Shown here in pieces: positions 46,030 through 54,985 of a stretch of 64,000 nucleotides of DNA. The stretch's first letter is position 1; each line of letters opens with the position of its first letter. Origin of the DNA: an uncultured Lutimaribacter sp. (GTDB lineage: Bacteria; Pseudomonadota; Alphaproteobacteria; Rhodobacterales; Rhodobacteraceae); NCBI GenBank assembly GCA_913061505.1, contig CAJXSO010000003.1:54426-118425 (forward strand), read 5' to 3'. The translations under genes were made by a program, and so were the position numbers. Below the pieces are notes generated by a model. That model made no database searches. It was given only the letters and a program-made list of their open reading frames with translations, and was not told where the DNA came from.

Positions 46030-46422
46030 TGGCACTGGCGGGATACAATTCACATAGTGTTAACGGTTTGCGCGATGGCTTGCAGGTGGTCGTGCTGTTC
46101 TATACCCCGGGTGGCACTGTGCCCAGCCTGTGTGCGGGCATGCGTGGGGCCCCACGCAGGGCACTTTTGAGCGTATAATATTCCGAAAGTATTTTGCATT
46201 GTGTAAAAGGGATATGTGACTATCCGAAGGGATAGGAAATTTTGGGGTGACGCCCGTATTTTTCCAAAAAAGGCTATGAAAAGACGGGATTTTGCACTTA
46301 CATTTATCAGAAGTGTTGGGCTACTTAACCTATGATGGCGAATTCACAGCCGACAGTATCAGAATTGTACTTTTGTATGGGTGTGCCTGTCTTGGTGCGC
46401 TGCCTTTAAGGCGAGAACGAAC
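46030..46422. other. AT-rich divergent intergenic region between kinase and regulator
   Basis: About 390 bases with no credible gene, AT-richer than average. It contains CTATCC-GAAG-GGATAG (46220-46235), a perfect 6-bp-arm inverted repeat, and an AATATTCC/GAAAGTATT-like imperfect repeat near 46178-46195. Promoters for both flanking genes must lie here. Confidence 0.5.
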
Positions 46423-47037
46423 ATGAAAATACTAATTGCCGACGATCACGACCTGTTGCGCGACACGCTGGTGATGTTTTTGGAAACCCAAGGTGATATC
46501 CAGACCACCTGCGCAAAAGACCTGCCCGAGGCGGTCAGCGCGCTGCAACAAGATGCCAGCTATGATTTGGTGCTGCTGGATTTCAACATGCCGGGGATGA
46601 ACGGGCTGGACGGGCTGGAACATGTGCTGCGCACCTATCCGGGTGTGAAAGTGGCGCTGATGTCTGGCGTGGCCACGCGGGCCATTGCGGAAAAAGCCTT
46701 GGCGCAGGGGGCATCTGGATTTTTGCCCAAAACCCTGACGGCCAAATCCCTGGTCAATGCGGTGAAATTCATGGCCATGGGCGAACAATACGCCCCCCTT
46801 GAATTCATGACCGCCGAGGAAGACGTGCCCGCCAATGAGCTGGCAGAAAAGCTGTCAAAGCGCGAATTGCAGGTGCTTCAGGGCCTGACCGAGGGCAAAT
46901 CGAACAAGGAAATCGCCCGCGATCTGGATGTGCAGGAACCCACCGTGAAACTGCATATGAAAACGCTTTATCGCAAGATTGGCGCATCCAACCGCACCCA
47001 AGCCGCGCTTTTGGCGCGTGATGCAGGGCTGTTTTAG
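46423..47037 (+). CDS. NarL/LuxR-family response regulator
   Basis: 204 residues. Receiver domain residues 1-~120 with acidic pair in IADDHDLLRD, phospho-acceptor Asp in VLLDFNMPGMNG and Lys in FLPKTL. C-terminal LuxR HTH: LSKRELQVLQGLTEGKSNKEIARDL plus EPTVKLHMKTLYRKIGASNRTQAAL (read in parts). ATG 46423 follows AAGGCGAG. Most likely phosphorylated by the divergent hybrid kinase through its HPt domain. Confidence 0.93.
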   Translation: MKILIADDHDLLRDTLVMFLETQGDIQTTCAKDLPEAVSALQQDASYDLVLLDFNMPGMNGLDGLEHVLRTYPGVKVALMSGVATRAIAEKALAQGASGFLPKTLTAKSLVNAVKFMAMGEQYAPLEFMTAEEDVPANELAEKLSKRELQVLQGLTEGKSNKEIARDLDVQEPTVKLHMKTLYRKIGASNRTQAALLARDAGLF

Positions 47038-47095
47038 GCGCCTGTGCCCCCATCACCCCCATTGACGTGGCCAATGGGGGTGCTACCACTGCCCT

Positions 47096-48025
47096 ATGGT
47101 CGAAATCTTCCTGAAAACACTGCCATTTTTTGCGCTGATCGGCCTGGGCTATGGGGCGGGCGTGACCCGCTTTTTCACGCCCGAGGCCACGGCATGGCTG
47201 ACCAAGTTTGTGTTTTACTTTGCGCTGTCAGCCATGCTGTTTCGCTTTTCCGCCAACCTGTCGTTTGCTGAAATTTTCGATCCGCAGTTTCTGGTGGCCT
47301 ATCTGTGGGCCACGGCCTTTGTCTATGGCATCGCCACGGCGGTGGCGTTTATTCGCGGGCTTAGCGTGGAAGAAGCCGCGATCGAGGCGCAATGCGCGGT
47401 GATTGGCAATGTGGGGTTTTTGGGCATTCCCATGCTGGTGATGCTGCTGGGCGAGGGCGCGATCGTGCCGGTGATGCAGGTTTTGGCGGTAGATCTGATG
47501 GTCTTTGGCTCGCTGATCGTGATTTTGATCACGGGCGGGCGCGATGGCCGGGTGCAATGGGCCATTTTGAAAACCGTGGGCCTGGGCCTGCTGAAAAACC
47601 CCATGATTGTCAGCATTTGTGTGGGCTTGGCCTGGTCGGCTGCGCAACTGCCCATTCCAGCGCCGCTGAATGATTTCATGGCCATCTTGGGGGCTGCCGC
47701 CACGCCCGGGGCGCTCTTTGCCATTGGCGCCTCATTGGCCAGCAAATCAGCCGAGCGCGTCAGCGTGGCCCTATGGCTTAGCACGGCCAAGCTGGTGTTG
47801 CACCCTGCGGCGGTGGCGCTGTCGGCCTTGGTTTTGTTTCCCGTGGCGCCCTATGCCGCGGGTGTGATGATTGCCGCCGCGGCGCTGCCGGTGGCGGGAA
47901 ATGTGTATATTCTGGCCCAGCATTACGGTGTTGCGCCGCAGCGTGTTTCGGCCTCGATCCTGATTTCGACGGCCTTTTCAATTGCCACGGTTTCGGCCGT
48001 CATCGCCTGGGTCAACACCATGTGA
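47096..48025 (+). CDS. AEC-family transporter (auxin efflux carrier-like)
   Basis: 309 residues, about ten membrane helices in two inverted halves (FFALIGLGYGAG at the start, AIGASLASKSAERVSVAL near the middle of the second half, AAALPVAGNVYILAQHYGV at the end). The P-x-A-x-N-x-Y motif in LPVAGNVYILA is typical of bacterial AEC (MalP-like) proteins. Substrates are organic acids or unknown. Stands alone after the response regulator. Confidence 0.88.
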   Translation: MVEIFLKTLPFFALIGLGYGAGVTRFFTPEATAWLTKFVFYFALSAMLFRFSANLSFAEIFDPQFLVAYLWATAFVYGIATAVAFIRGLSVEEAAIEAQCAVIGNVGFLGIPMLVMLLGEGAIVPVMQVLAVDLMVFGSLIVILITGGRDGRVQWAILKTVGLGLLKNPMIVSICVGLAWSAAQLPIPAPLNDFMAILGAAATPGALFAIGASLASKSAERVSVALWLSTAKLVLHPAAVALSALVLFPVAPYAAGVMIAAAALPVAGNVYILAQHYGVAPQRVSASILISTAFSIATVSAVIAWVNTM

Positions 48026-48086
48026 TCCTTGCCCCGCAGGGCTGGCTGGGCTAGCAAGGGGCAAGTTTCAATACCGGGGGTGCTGC

Positions 48087-48917
48087 ATGGAAACGATATC
48101 GGAAAACGCCTGTTTCGGGGGGGTGCAAGGCGTCTATCGTCATGCGTCGCAGGCCACGGGAACCGATATGACCTTTGGCCTGTTTCTGCCTGCCGAGGCC
48201 CAAGATGGCCCGGTGCCGGTGCTGTGGTATCTCTCAGGCCTGACCTGCACCCATGAAAACGCCATGGTAAAGGCCGGGGCGCAGGCCTGGGCGGCCGAGC
48301 AAGGCATCGCCTTGATCTTTCCCGATACATCGCCCCGTGGCGCCGATGTGCCCGATGATGATGCCTATGATCTGGGCCAGGGCGCGGGGTTTTACGTGAA
48401 TGCCACCCAAGCCCCTTGGGCAAACCATTTCAAGATGTGGGATTATATTGCCCACGACCTGCCCGCGCTGGTGTTTCAGCATTTTGCCCTGGATCCGCAG
48501 CGCCAATCGATCACCGGCCATTCCATGGGCGGGCATGGGGCGCTGACCCTGGCCATGGGCCTGCCGGGGCGGTTCCGCTCGGTTTCGGCTTTTGCGCCGA
48601 TCTGCCACCCCAGCAATGGCGATTGGGGCCGCAAGCAGCTGGGCGCCTATCTGGGCACCGATAGCGCCGCCTGGGCCAGCCACGATGCCACGCTGATGAT
48701 GCGCGATGTGGGGCTGGATGTGCCGCTATTGGTTGATACCGGCGCCAGCGATCAGTTCATCGATCTCTTGCAGCCCGAGGCGCTGGCCCAGGCCGTGATG
48801 GCGCGCCGCCTGCCCGCCACCTTGCGGCTGCAAAAGGGCTATGATCACAGCTATTTCTTTGTATCGACCTTTATGGAAGATCACATCAGCTTTCACGCCG
48901 AGGCGCTGTATTCTTGA
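48087..48917 (+). CDS. fghA: S-formylglutathione hydrolase
   Basis: 276 residues. Completes glutathione-dependent formaldehyde oxidation by releasing formate. Esterase-D fold: [14 protein letters not shown] (oxyanion region), DTSPRG, nucleophile Ser in [10 protein letters not shown], Asp in VDTGASDQF and His in YDHSYFF. ATG 48087 fits the family N-terminus; upstream reading overlaps the AEC gene end. The partner alcohol dehydrogenase (adhC/frmA) is not in the window. Confidence 0.94.
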   Translation: METISENACFGGVQGVYRHASQATGTDMTFGLFLPAEAQDGPVPVLWYLSGLTCTHENAMVKAGAQAWAAEQGIALIFPDTSPRGADVPDDDAYDLGQGAGFYVNATQAPWANHFKMWDYIAHDLPALVFQHFALDPQRQSITGHSMGGHGALTLAMGLPGRFRSVSAFAPICHPSNGDWGRKQLGAYLGTDSAAWASHDATLMMRDVGLDVPLLVDTGASDQFIDLLQPEALAQAVMARRLPATLRLQKGYDHSYFFVSTFMEDHISFHAEALYS

Positions 48918-49366
48918 CCCTCTACGTAGATGCCGATGCCTGCCCAGTGAAAGCCGAGGCCGAACGCGTGGCGCAGCGGCATGGCGTGGCGATGAAACTG
49001 GTCAGCAATGGCGGCCTGCGCCCCTCGGCCAACCCATTGGTCGAGGTGGTGATCGTGCCCGAAGGCCCCGATGTGGCAGATATGTGGATTGCCCAGCGCG
49101 CAGGTGCGGGCGATGTGGTGATCACGGCCGATATTCCGCTGGCGGCGCGCTGCGTGGAAAACGGGGCGCGCGTGCTGAAACACGATGGTCAGGCCCTGAC
49201 CGCGGCCAATATCGGCAATGTTCTAGCAACCCGCGATTTGATGGCCGATTTGCGCGCCGCAAACCCCTTTATGCAAGGCGGTGGGCGCGCCTTTTCCAAG
49301 GCCGATCGCAGCCGCTTTCTTGAGGCGCTCGAGCGTGAAATGCGCGCCGTGCGGGGGGCGAAATGA
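48914..49366 (+). CDS. YaiI/YqxD family (DUF188) protein
   Basis: 150 residues. Starts [21 protein letters not shown] from TTG 48914, which overlaps the fghA stop (TTGA). [43 protein letters not shown] (read in parts) match the uncharacterised UPF0178/YaiI family, proposed to have a PIN-like nuclease fold. Function unknown. Overlaps the next ATG by four bases. Confidence 0.93.
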   Translation: MTLYVDADACPVKAEAERVAQRHGVAMKLVSNGGLRPSANPLVEVVIVPEGPDVADMWIAQRAGAGDVVITADIPLAARCVENGARVLKHDGQALTAANIGNVLATRDLMADLRAANPFMQGGGRAFSKADRSRFLEALEREMRAVRGAK

Positions 49367-49986
49367 GCGCAATTCAGGCGGTTGTGTTTGACATCGGCAA
49401 TGTGCTGATCCGCTGGGATCCGCAGGGTTTTTACGATGCCCGCATCGGCCCCGCCGCGCGCCAGGCGCTGTTTGCCGCTGTGCCGCTAGAGGCGGCCAAC
49501 CTGGCCATCGATCATGGGGCGCCCTTTTATGCCACAATCGCAGAATTGGCCGCCGAACACCCCGCCTATGCCGATCAGATCATGCTGTGGCACGATGAAT
49601 GGCTGGCCATGGCAAGCCCCGCAATCGAGGCCAGCGTGCAGCTGATGCAGGGCCTGCAGGCGCAGGGTGTGGCCTGCTGGGCCTTGTCGAATTTTGGCGA
49701 AGATACGTTTGATATCGCGCAAGAGGCCTATCCGTTTTTGGCCGATTTCGATGGCCGGGTCATTTCGGGCTATCTGGGCGTGGCCAAGCCTGACCCTGCC
49801 ATATACGAGGCGCTGGAAGAGGCCGCGGGCCTGCGTGGGCCTGCGCTGTTTTTCACCGATGACCGGCCAGAAAACATTGCCGCCGCGGCCGCGCGTGGCT
49901 GGTGCACACATCTCTTTCACACCCCCCAAGGGCTGGCCGATGCGTTGCAGGGCCATGGCCTGCGCATAAAAGGACACTCAGCATGA
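49363..49986 (+). CDS. HAD-superfamily phosphatase
   Basis: 207 residues. HAD subfamily IA: nucleophile motif [13 protein letters not shown] (the second Asp is replaced by Gly-Asn as in the YihX-type glucose-1-phosphatase group), motif II ALSNF, Lys in GVAKPD and motif [15 protein letters not shown]. Substrate probably a sugar phosphate. Coupled by ATGA to both neighbours. Confidence 0.9.
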   Translation: MSAIQAVVFDIGNVLIRWDPQGFYDARIGPAARQALFAAVPLEAANLAIDHGAPFYATIAELAAEHPAYADQIMLWHDEWLAMASPAIEASVQLMQGLQAQGVACWALSNFGEDTFDIAQEAYPFLADFDGRVISGYLGVAKPDPAIYEALEEAAGLRGPALFFTDDRPENIAAAAARGWCTHLFHTPQGLADALQGHGLRIKGHSA

Positions 49987-50912
49987 GCGGCACATCTATC
50001 CCCTTCATTCCGTTTGATCAGGGTCAGGCCTTGTTGGATTGGCTGGAACTGACCGATGCGCTGGATGCCGGGCACCGCCTGCCCAAGGCAAAGGTGGATG
50101 ATATCTTTCTCTATCGCGACCCTGATACGCTGCTTAACCGCGCCGCCTGGATCGATGGCATGGGGCTGGCGGTGAAATCGGCCAGCGTCTTTCCTGGCAA
50201 TCCAGGGCGCGGTGTGCCGATGATCAACGGCGCGGTCACGCTGTTTTCCGATGCGGATGGCACGCTCGAGGCGCTGGTTGATTTTCATCTGGTCACCAAA
50301 TGGAAAACCGCGGGCGACTCGCTATGCGCGGCGCGCAAATTGGCGCGCCCCGATAGCCGCAATATTTTGATCGTGGGGGCGGGCACGGTGGGCCATTCGC
50401 TGCGCGAAGCCTATGGCGCGGCCTTTCCCGATGCGCAATTCACCGTGTGGAACCGCAGCCCCGCCGGGGCCCAGGCCATGGCGGCTGCATTTCCCGGCAT
50501 GCAGGTGGCGGGTGATTTGGAAACAGCGGTGCGTGCCGCCGATATCGTCACCAGCGCCACCATGAGCACCGAGCCGCTTTTGCGCGGTGCCTGGTTTCAG
50601 CCTGGCCAGCACATCGATTTGATCGGCGCCTACCGCCCCGATATGCGCGAGGCAGACGACGAGGCGCTGCTGCGCGCGCGCGTGTTTGTTGACAGCTACG
50701 ACACCACCGTGGGCCATATCGGCGAGATCAAAACCCCCATCGAAACCGGGGTGATCCCGCGCAGCCATTTGGTGGCCGATTATTACCAGCCACAGGCGTT
50801 CCAGCGCCGCAGCGATGATGAAATCACCCTGTTCAAAAATGGCGGCGGCGCGCATCTGGATTTGATGACAAGCCGCTATATCCTGCAGGCATGGCAGGCG
50901 GCTGGCAACTAA
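49983..50912 (+). CDS. Ornithine cyclodeaminase / mu-crystallin family dehydrogenase
   Basis: 309 residues. KSASVFPGNPGRGVPMINGAVTLFSDADGTLEALVD (substrate part, read in parts), Rossmann IVGAGTVGHSLREAY at about residue 123, VTSATMSTEPLL and GAYRPDMREAD, all family blocks. Members deaminate ornithine to proline or reduce imines. The Lys that binds the amino acid carboxylate is seen in FHLVTKWKTAGDS. The last gene of the fghA operon-like run. Confidence 0.9.
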   Translation: MSGTSIPFIPFDQGQALLDWLELTDALDAGHRLPKAKVDDIFLYRDPDTLLNRAAWIDGMGLAVKSASVFPGNPGRGVPMINGAVTLFSDADGTLEALVDFHLVTKWKTAGDSLCAARKLARPDSRNILIVGAGTVGHSLREAYGAAFPDAQFTVWNRSPAGAQAMAAAFPGMQVAGDLETAVRAADIVTSATMSTEPLLRGAWFQPGQHIDLIGAYRPDMREADDEALLRARVFVDSYDTTVGHIGEIKTPIETGVIPRSHLVADYYQPQAFQRRSDDEITLFKNGGGAHLDLMTSRYILQAWQAAGN

Positions 50913-50921
50913 GCCATTGCC

Positions 50922-52160
50922 TTAGGCGGGCGCCATGATCTGGCGCTCGCGCACGGGCAGATGCACCAGCGCTGAAAAGGCGCCAACGCCCACGCCGATC
51001 CACCAGACAAAGGTGTAATCGCCATAGGTGTCATACATGCGCCCACCCAGCCACACGCCCAAAAAGCTGCCCATCTGGTGCGACAAAAACACGATACCAT
51101 ATAGCGTGCCCATGTAGCGCAACCCATAGATATGCGCGATCAGGCCGCTTGTGAGTGGCACGGTGGCCAGCCAAAGCGCCCCCATTGCCACCGAGAAAAT
51201 CAGCACGGTTGCGGGTGTGATGGGAAACAAAATAAAGGCCGCCGCCACGATGGTGCGGGCGGTATAGATGCCTGCCAGCAAGTATTTCTTGGAATAGCGC
51301 TTGCCCAGCCAACCCGCGGTCAGCGTGCCGGCAATATTGGCCACCCCAATCAGCGATATCGCAACAGCGCCCAAGGCCGATGTGGTGCTGATGCCGATGC
51401 TATCAAGCAGCCCACCGGGCACGATGGGGCCGCACATTTCGGTCACAAAGGCGGGGAAATGGGCGGTGACAAAGGCCAGCTGATAGCCGCAGCTGAAAAA
51501 CCCCAGAAAAATCAGCGTATAAGACGGGTCGCGAAAGGCGCGGCGCAAAATCGTGCCCATGCTTTCTTCCAGCTCTGCCTTGCTGGCGGGGGGCGATTTC
51601 ATCAGCGGCAAGAAAGACAGCGAGGCCAAAATGGCCGCGGCAAAGATCAAAAACACCGTTTGCCAGCTGACAATGCCCAGCAGCCATTCTGCCAGGGGGG
51701 CGCCAAACACCTGCCCGGCCGATCCGGCAGCGGTGGCGATGGCCAAGCTCATCGAGCGGTTTTCATCGCTGCTGGCGCGCCCCACAACCGCCAAGATCAC
51801 GCCAAAACCAGTGCCCGCCACACCAAAGCCCACCAGAATTTCCAGCAGCTGATGCGCCTCGGGCGTCACTGCAAACGAGCTTAGCACCAGCCCCGCCGCA
51901 TAGATCAGCGCGCCCAGGAAAATGGCCATGCGATCGCCCAGCTTTTCGGCAAAGGCGCCAAACAGCGGCTGGCCAATCCCCCAGGCCAGGTTTTGAATGG
52001 CAATGGCCAGGCTGAATTCGCTGCGCAGCCAGCCGAATTCTTCGGCGATCGGTATTTGAAACACGCCAAAACTGGCACGCACGGCAAAGCTGACGACGAT
52101 AATGGCGCAACCGGCCAGCAAGACGGGGGTAAGAAGGGGGGCGCGGGCGCTATCGCTCAT
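50922..52160 (-). CDS. MFS transporter (monocarboxylate/oxalate-type)
   Basis: 412 residues with 12 membrane helices. Loop 2-3 has the MFS motif-A-like GAFAEKLGDRMAIFLG; the first helices read RASFGVFQIPIAEEFGWLRSEFSLAIA (read in parts), typical of the family that includes oxalate/formate and monocarboxylate carriers. Substrate unknown. Converges with the ornithine-cyclodeaminase gene; downstream of a permease terminator. Confidence 0.87.
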   Translation of the reverse strand: MSDSARAPLLTPVLLAGCAIIVVSFAVRASFGVFQIPIAEEFGWLRSEFSLAIAIQNLAWGIGQPLFGAFAEKLGDRMAIFLGALIYAAGLVLSSFAVTPEAHQLLEILVGFGVAGTGFGVILAVVGRASSDENRSMSLAIATAAGSAGQVFGAPLAEWLLGIVSWQTVFLIFAAAILASLSFLPLMKSPPASKAELEESMGTILRRAFRDPSYTLIFLGFFSCGYQLAFVTAHFPAFVTEMCGPIVPGGLLDSIGISTTSALGAVAISLIGVANIAGTLTAGWLGKRYSKKYLLAGIYTARTIVAAAFILFPITPATVLIFSVAMGALWLATVPLTSGLIAHIYGLRYMGTLYGIVFLSHQMGSFLGVWLGGRMYDTYGDYTFVWWIGVGVGAFSALVHLPVRERQIMAPA

Positions 52161-52230
52161 GGGGATCTCCTGTTGCGCGCGACATTGCGCCGGGGGCGTG
52201 GCTGCGTCAATCAGTTGAAACTACGGCATC

Positions 52231-52257
52231 AAAAAAGGCCGGCGCTGGGCGCCGGCC
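52231..52257 (-). terminator. Rho-independent terminator after the purine permease
   Basis: A 9-bp GGCCGGCGC/GCGCCGGCC stem with a three-base loop, followed on the minus strand by six T. Ends the purine degradation operon 20 bases beyond the permease stop. Confidence 0.9.
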
Positions 52258-52278
52258 TTGGCAGGTGCTTGGGAGTGA

Positions 52279-53628
52279 TCAGTCCAGCTCTTGCGGCAGG
52301 ATCAGGTTCAAGATGATGGCCAGCGCCGCCGAGGGCAGCAAGCCGCTGGTCAGCAGGATCTTGGCCGTGCCGGGCATGTGCTGCAGCGCCTCGGGCACCA
52401 GTTGCAGGCCCAGGCCCACCGATAGCGAGACTGCGAAAATCACCATGTTGCGGCGGTTCCAGTTGACCTCGGACAGCATGTTCACGCCTGCGGCGCAGAC
52501 CATGCCAAACATCACAATCACACCGCCGCCCAGCACGTTGATGGGCACAGTGGCCACGATGGCGCCGATTTTTGGCACCAATCCGCAAATGATCAGGAAC
52601 AGCGCGCCCAGTGTCACCACATGGCGGCTCATAACGCCGGTCATCGAAATCAGGCCCACGTTTTGGCTGAACGAGGTGTTGGGCAGCCCGCCAAACACAC
52701 CTGCCACTGCGGTGCCCAGACCATCGGCAAAGGTGGCACCGCTGATTTCGCCATCGGTGGCCTCGCGGCCAGCGCCGCCTTTGGTGATGCCGCTGACATC
52801 GCCCACGGTTTCAATGGCCGAGATCACCGCCATAAAGCACATACCGATGATGATGGCGCTGTTAAATTCGACCCCCCATTTAAAGGGCATCGGCGGGGCA
52901 AAAGCTGCGGCGCGGGCCACATTGCCGAAATTCACCTGCCCCATCAGATAGGCCACCACATAGCCTGCGATCAGGCCGATCAGCACGGCCGCAACCGACA
53001 TCATGCCGCGGGTGAAAAATTTCAGCGCCAGCGTCACCACGATCACCACCAGGGCCGGCACCCACATGGCCATGCTGCCAAAGCCCGGCTTGCCCATCAG
53101 CGGCACGCCGCCGGCGGCATATTGGATACCCACCTTGATCAGCGCCAAGCCGATCATCAGCACGATCAGCCCTGTCACCAGTGGCGGCAAGGCAAACCGC
53201 AGGCGGCCAACGAAGGTGCCCAGGAAAAAGTGGAAAATGCCACCGATCACCACGCCCGTCATCAGCCCGGCCAGCCCGGCCACGCCCTGGCCCGCCACCG
53301 CCGGGATCATCACCGGCAGAAAGGCAAAAGAGGTGCCCTGCACAATAGGCAAGCGGGCGCCAACAGGCCCCATGCCGATGGTTTGAAACAGCGTGGCAAT
53401 GCCGGCAAACAGCATCGACATCTGGATCATGTAGATCATGTTTGGAAAATCGGGGCTGTTCGAGCCAAAGCCAAAGCCAGCCGCGCCCGCCACGATGATG
53501 GCGGGGGTGACGTTGCTGACAAACATCGCCAGCACATGCTGAATGCCAAGCGGTATCGCCTTGGCCAGCGGTGGGGTGTAATTTGGGTCGCGCAGCTGAT
53601 CTGCTGTGCCCAGTGTTGTATCTGCCAT
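52279..53628 (-). CDS. Uracil-xanthine (NAT/NCS2) family permease, probably urate/xanthine
   Basis: 449 residues, about 14 membrane segments. N-terminal LGIQHVLAMFVSNVTPAIIV and QTIGMGPVGARLPIVQGTSFAF (read in parts) carry the conserved His and the QG pair; the central SAIETVGDVSGI is motif ISxxETxGD; the NAT signature appears as GGLPNTSFSQNVGLISMTG (family QNxGxxxxT-x-V). The context inside a urate catabolic operon suggests urate or xanthine as substrate. Proton symport is the family mechanism. Confidence 0.92.
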   Translation of the reverse strand: MADTTLGTADQLRDPNYTPPLAKAIPLGIQHVLAMFVSNVTPAIIVAGAAGFGFGSNSPDFPNMIYMIQMSMLFAGIATLFQTIGMGPVGARLPIVQGTSFAFLPVMIPAVAGQGVAGLAGLMTGVVIGGIFHFFLGTFVGRLRFALPPLVTGLIVLMIGLALIKVGIQYAAGGVPLMGKPGFGSMAMWVPALVVIVVTLALKFFTRGMMSVAAVLIGLIAGYVVAYLMGQVNFGNVARAAAFAPPMPFKWGVEFNSAIIIGMCFMAVISAIETVGDVSGITKGGAGREATDGEISGATFADGLGTAVAGVFGGLPNTSFSQNVGLISMTGVMSRHVVTLGALFLIICGLVPKIGAIVATVPINVLGGGVIVMFGMVCAAGVNMLSEVNWNRRNMVIFAVSLSVGLGLQLVPEALQHMPGTAKILLTSGLLPSAALAIILNLILPQELD

Positions 53629-53680
53629 TTCCCTTCGTCTCCTTGTTGGTTGTATGCCCTTCTGTTGGGGCTTGGTGCAG

Positions 53681-54163
53681 TTACTCTACCACATAATGTG
53701 GTGTAAGTGGATATTCTTCTAAATTGGCCGTGGGTCCGATACGGTCGATCACGGCAAAAAGCCCAGGCTCTGCCAATGGCGTCAGCACCCCGTGCCATGT
53801 GCCGCGATGCAGGTTGATGCCCTGGCCCGGCGCCACCAGAAAGGCGCGCAGGTTTACCGGGGTGCCGCCTGCATCTTCGGCCACTGTCACCAGCCAGGTG
53901 GTTTCATACATGGGCACAAAGGCCTGGCTGCCCTCGGGGTGGCGTTCCAGCAGATCCAGCACATAGGGCAGGCTGCGTGGCTGGGCCTTGAACAGGTTCA
54001 GCCCGGCGCGGCCATCTGGGCCGAAATCAAGCTGCGCAATATCGTGCCAGCGCCCGCAATAGCCATTGTTGATCAGCCGGTCGGGTGTGCCCGTGGCCTG
54101 CAAAACATCGCCAAAAGGCGCAAAGGCCTGTGGCGTCAGCGGTTCGGTGCGAAGGCGGTTCAT
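53681..54163 (-). CDS. allA: Ureidoglycolate lyase
   Basis: 160 residues. Splits ureidoglycolate into glyoxylate and urea. PLTPQAFAPFGDVL, NLFKAQPRSLPYVLDLLERHP, SQAFVPM and HRGTWHGVLTPL (family pattern with conserved His) are clear AllA blocks. ATG 54163 with AGGGGTGG nine bases upstream; a GTG six bases earlier is less likely. Its urea product could feed the urease encoded in this window. Confidence 0.95.
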   Translation of the reverse strand: MNRLRTEPLTPQAFAPFGDVLQATGTPDRLINNGYCGRWHDIAQLDFGPDGRAGLNLFKAQPRSLPYVLDLLERHPEGSQAFVPMYETTWLVTVAEDAGGTPVNLRAFLVAPGQGINLHRGTWHGVLTPLAEPGLFAVIDRIGPTANLEEYPLTPHYVVE

Positions 54164-54172
54164 GGCCACCCC

Positions 54173-54985
54173 CTATAGCGCCAGGGCCGGGTGGCGGTTG
54201 ACATCTTTATACAGCAGATAGCGAAAATCGCTGTCGCCGGTGGCAATGCAGGCCTGGGGGCAAAAGGCGCGCAGCCACATAAAATCGCCCGGGCCTACCT
54301 CGACCCAGTCTTTGTTCAGCAAATAGCGCGCTGTGCCCTGCAACACATACAGCCCATGTTCCATCACATGGGTTTCAGCAAAGGGAATGCGCCCGCCGGG
54401 GCGGAAGGTGACGATATTAACATGCATATCGTGGCGCAGATCGCTTGGGTCGGCAAAGCGGGTGGTGCCCCATTTATCGGTGTTGGGCATCCAGTTGACG
54501 GGCATGTCCTGATCAGAGGTCACAAAGCTGTCGGGCTGCGCGATGCCTGGGGCCGGCTCGTAGCGTTTGCGCACCCAGTGAAACTGCAAGGGCGTGCTGC
54601 CCGTGTTTTTCACGGCCCATGTGGCCCCGGGGCGGATATAGGCATAGCCGCCTGCCCCCAGCTGGTGGGTTTCGCCATCGATCTGCAGCTGCATCTGCCC
54701 GGCGGCCACCAAAATGGCGGCCTGCGCCATGGCATCGGGCTCGGGCGTGGTGCTGCCGCCGCCTGGGGCCACCTCGACCGCGTATTGCGCAAAGGTTTCG
54801 GCAAAACCGCTGAGCGGGCGGGCGATGATCCATACCCGTGTATCCAACCAGCCGGGCAAATAGCTGGTAACGATGTCGCGCATGGTGATGGCGGGCAACA
54901 CGGCGTAGCTATCGGTAAAAATCGCCGTGCCTTCGGGATTTACGCTTTGGTCTGGCAGGCCGGCGGGGGGGAAGGCGTAGCTCAT
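54173..54985 (-). CDS. allE: (S)-ureidoglycine aminohydrolase
   Basis: 270 residues. Bicupin that releases ammonia from ureidoglycine to give (S)-ureidoglycolate. N-terminal cupin ~1-130 (PGGGSTTPEPDAMAQAAILV, YIRPGATW), C-terminal cupin with the Mn-site motif ETHVMEHGLYVLQGTARYL (Glu, His, His) and GDFMWLRAFCPQA (read in parts). Its presence implies that allantoate is opened by an allantoate amidohydrolase (AllC), not seen in the window. Coupled to puuE-uraD by ATGA. Confidence 0.93.
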   Translation of the reverse strand: MSYAFPPAGLPDQSVNPEGTAIFTDSYAVLPAITMRDIVTSYLPGWLDTRVWIIARPLSGFAETFAQYAVEVAPGGGSTTPEPDAMAQAAILVAAGQMQLQIDGETHQLGAGGYAYIRPGATWAVKNTGSTPLQFHWVRKRYEPAPGIAQPDSFVTSDQDMPVNWMPNTDKWGTTRFADPSDLRHDMHVNIVTFRPGGRIPFAETHVMEHGLYVLQGTARYLLNKDWVEVGPGDFMWLRAFCPQACIATGDSDFRYLLYKDVNRHPALAL

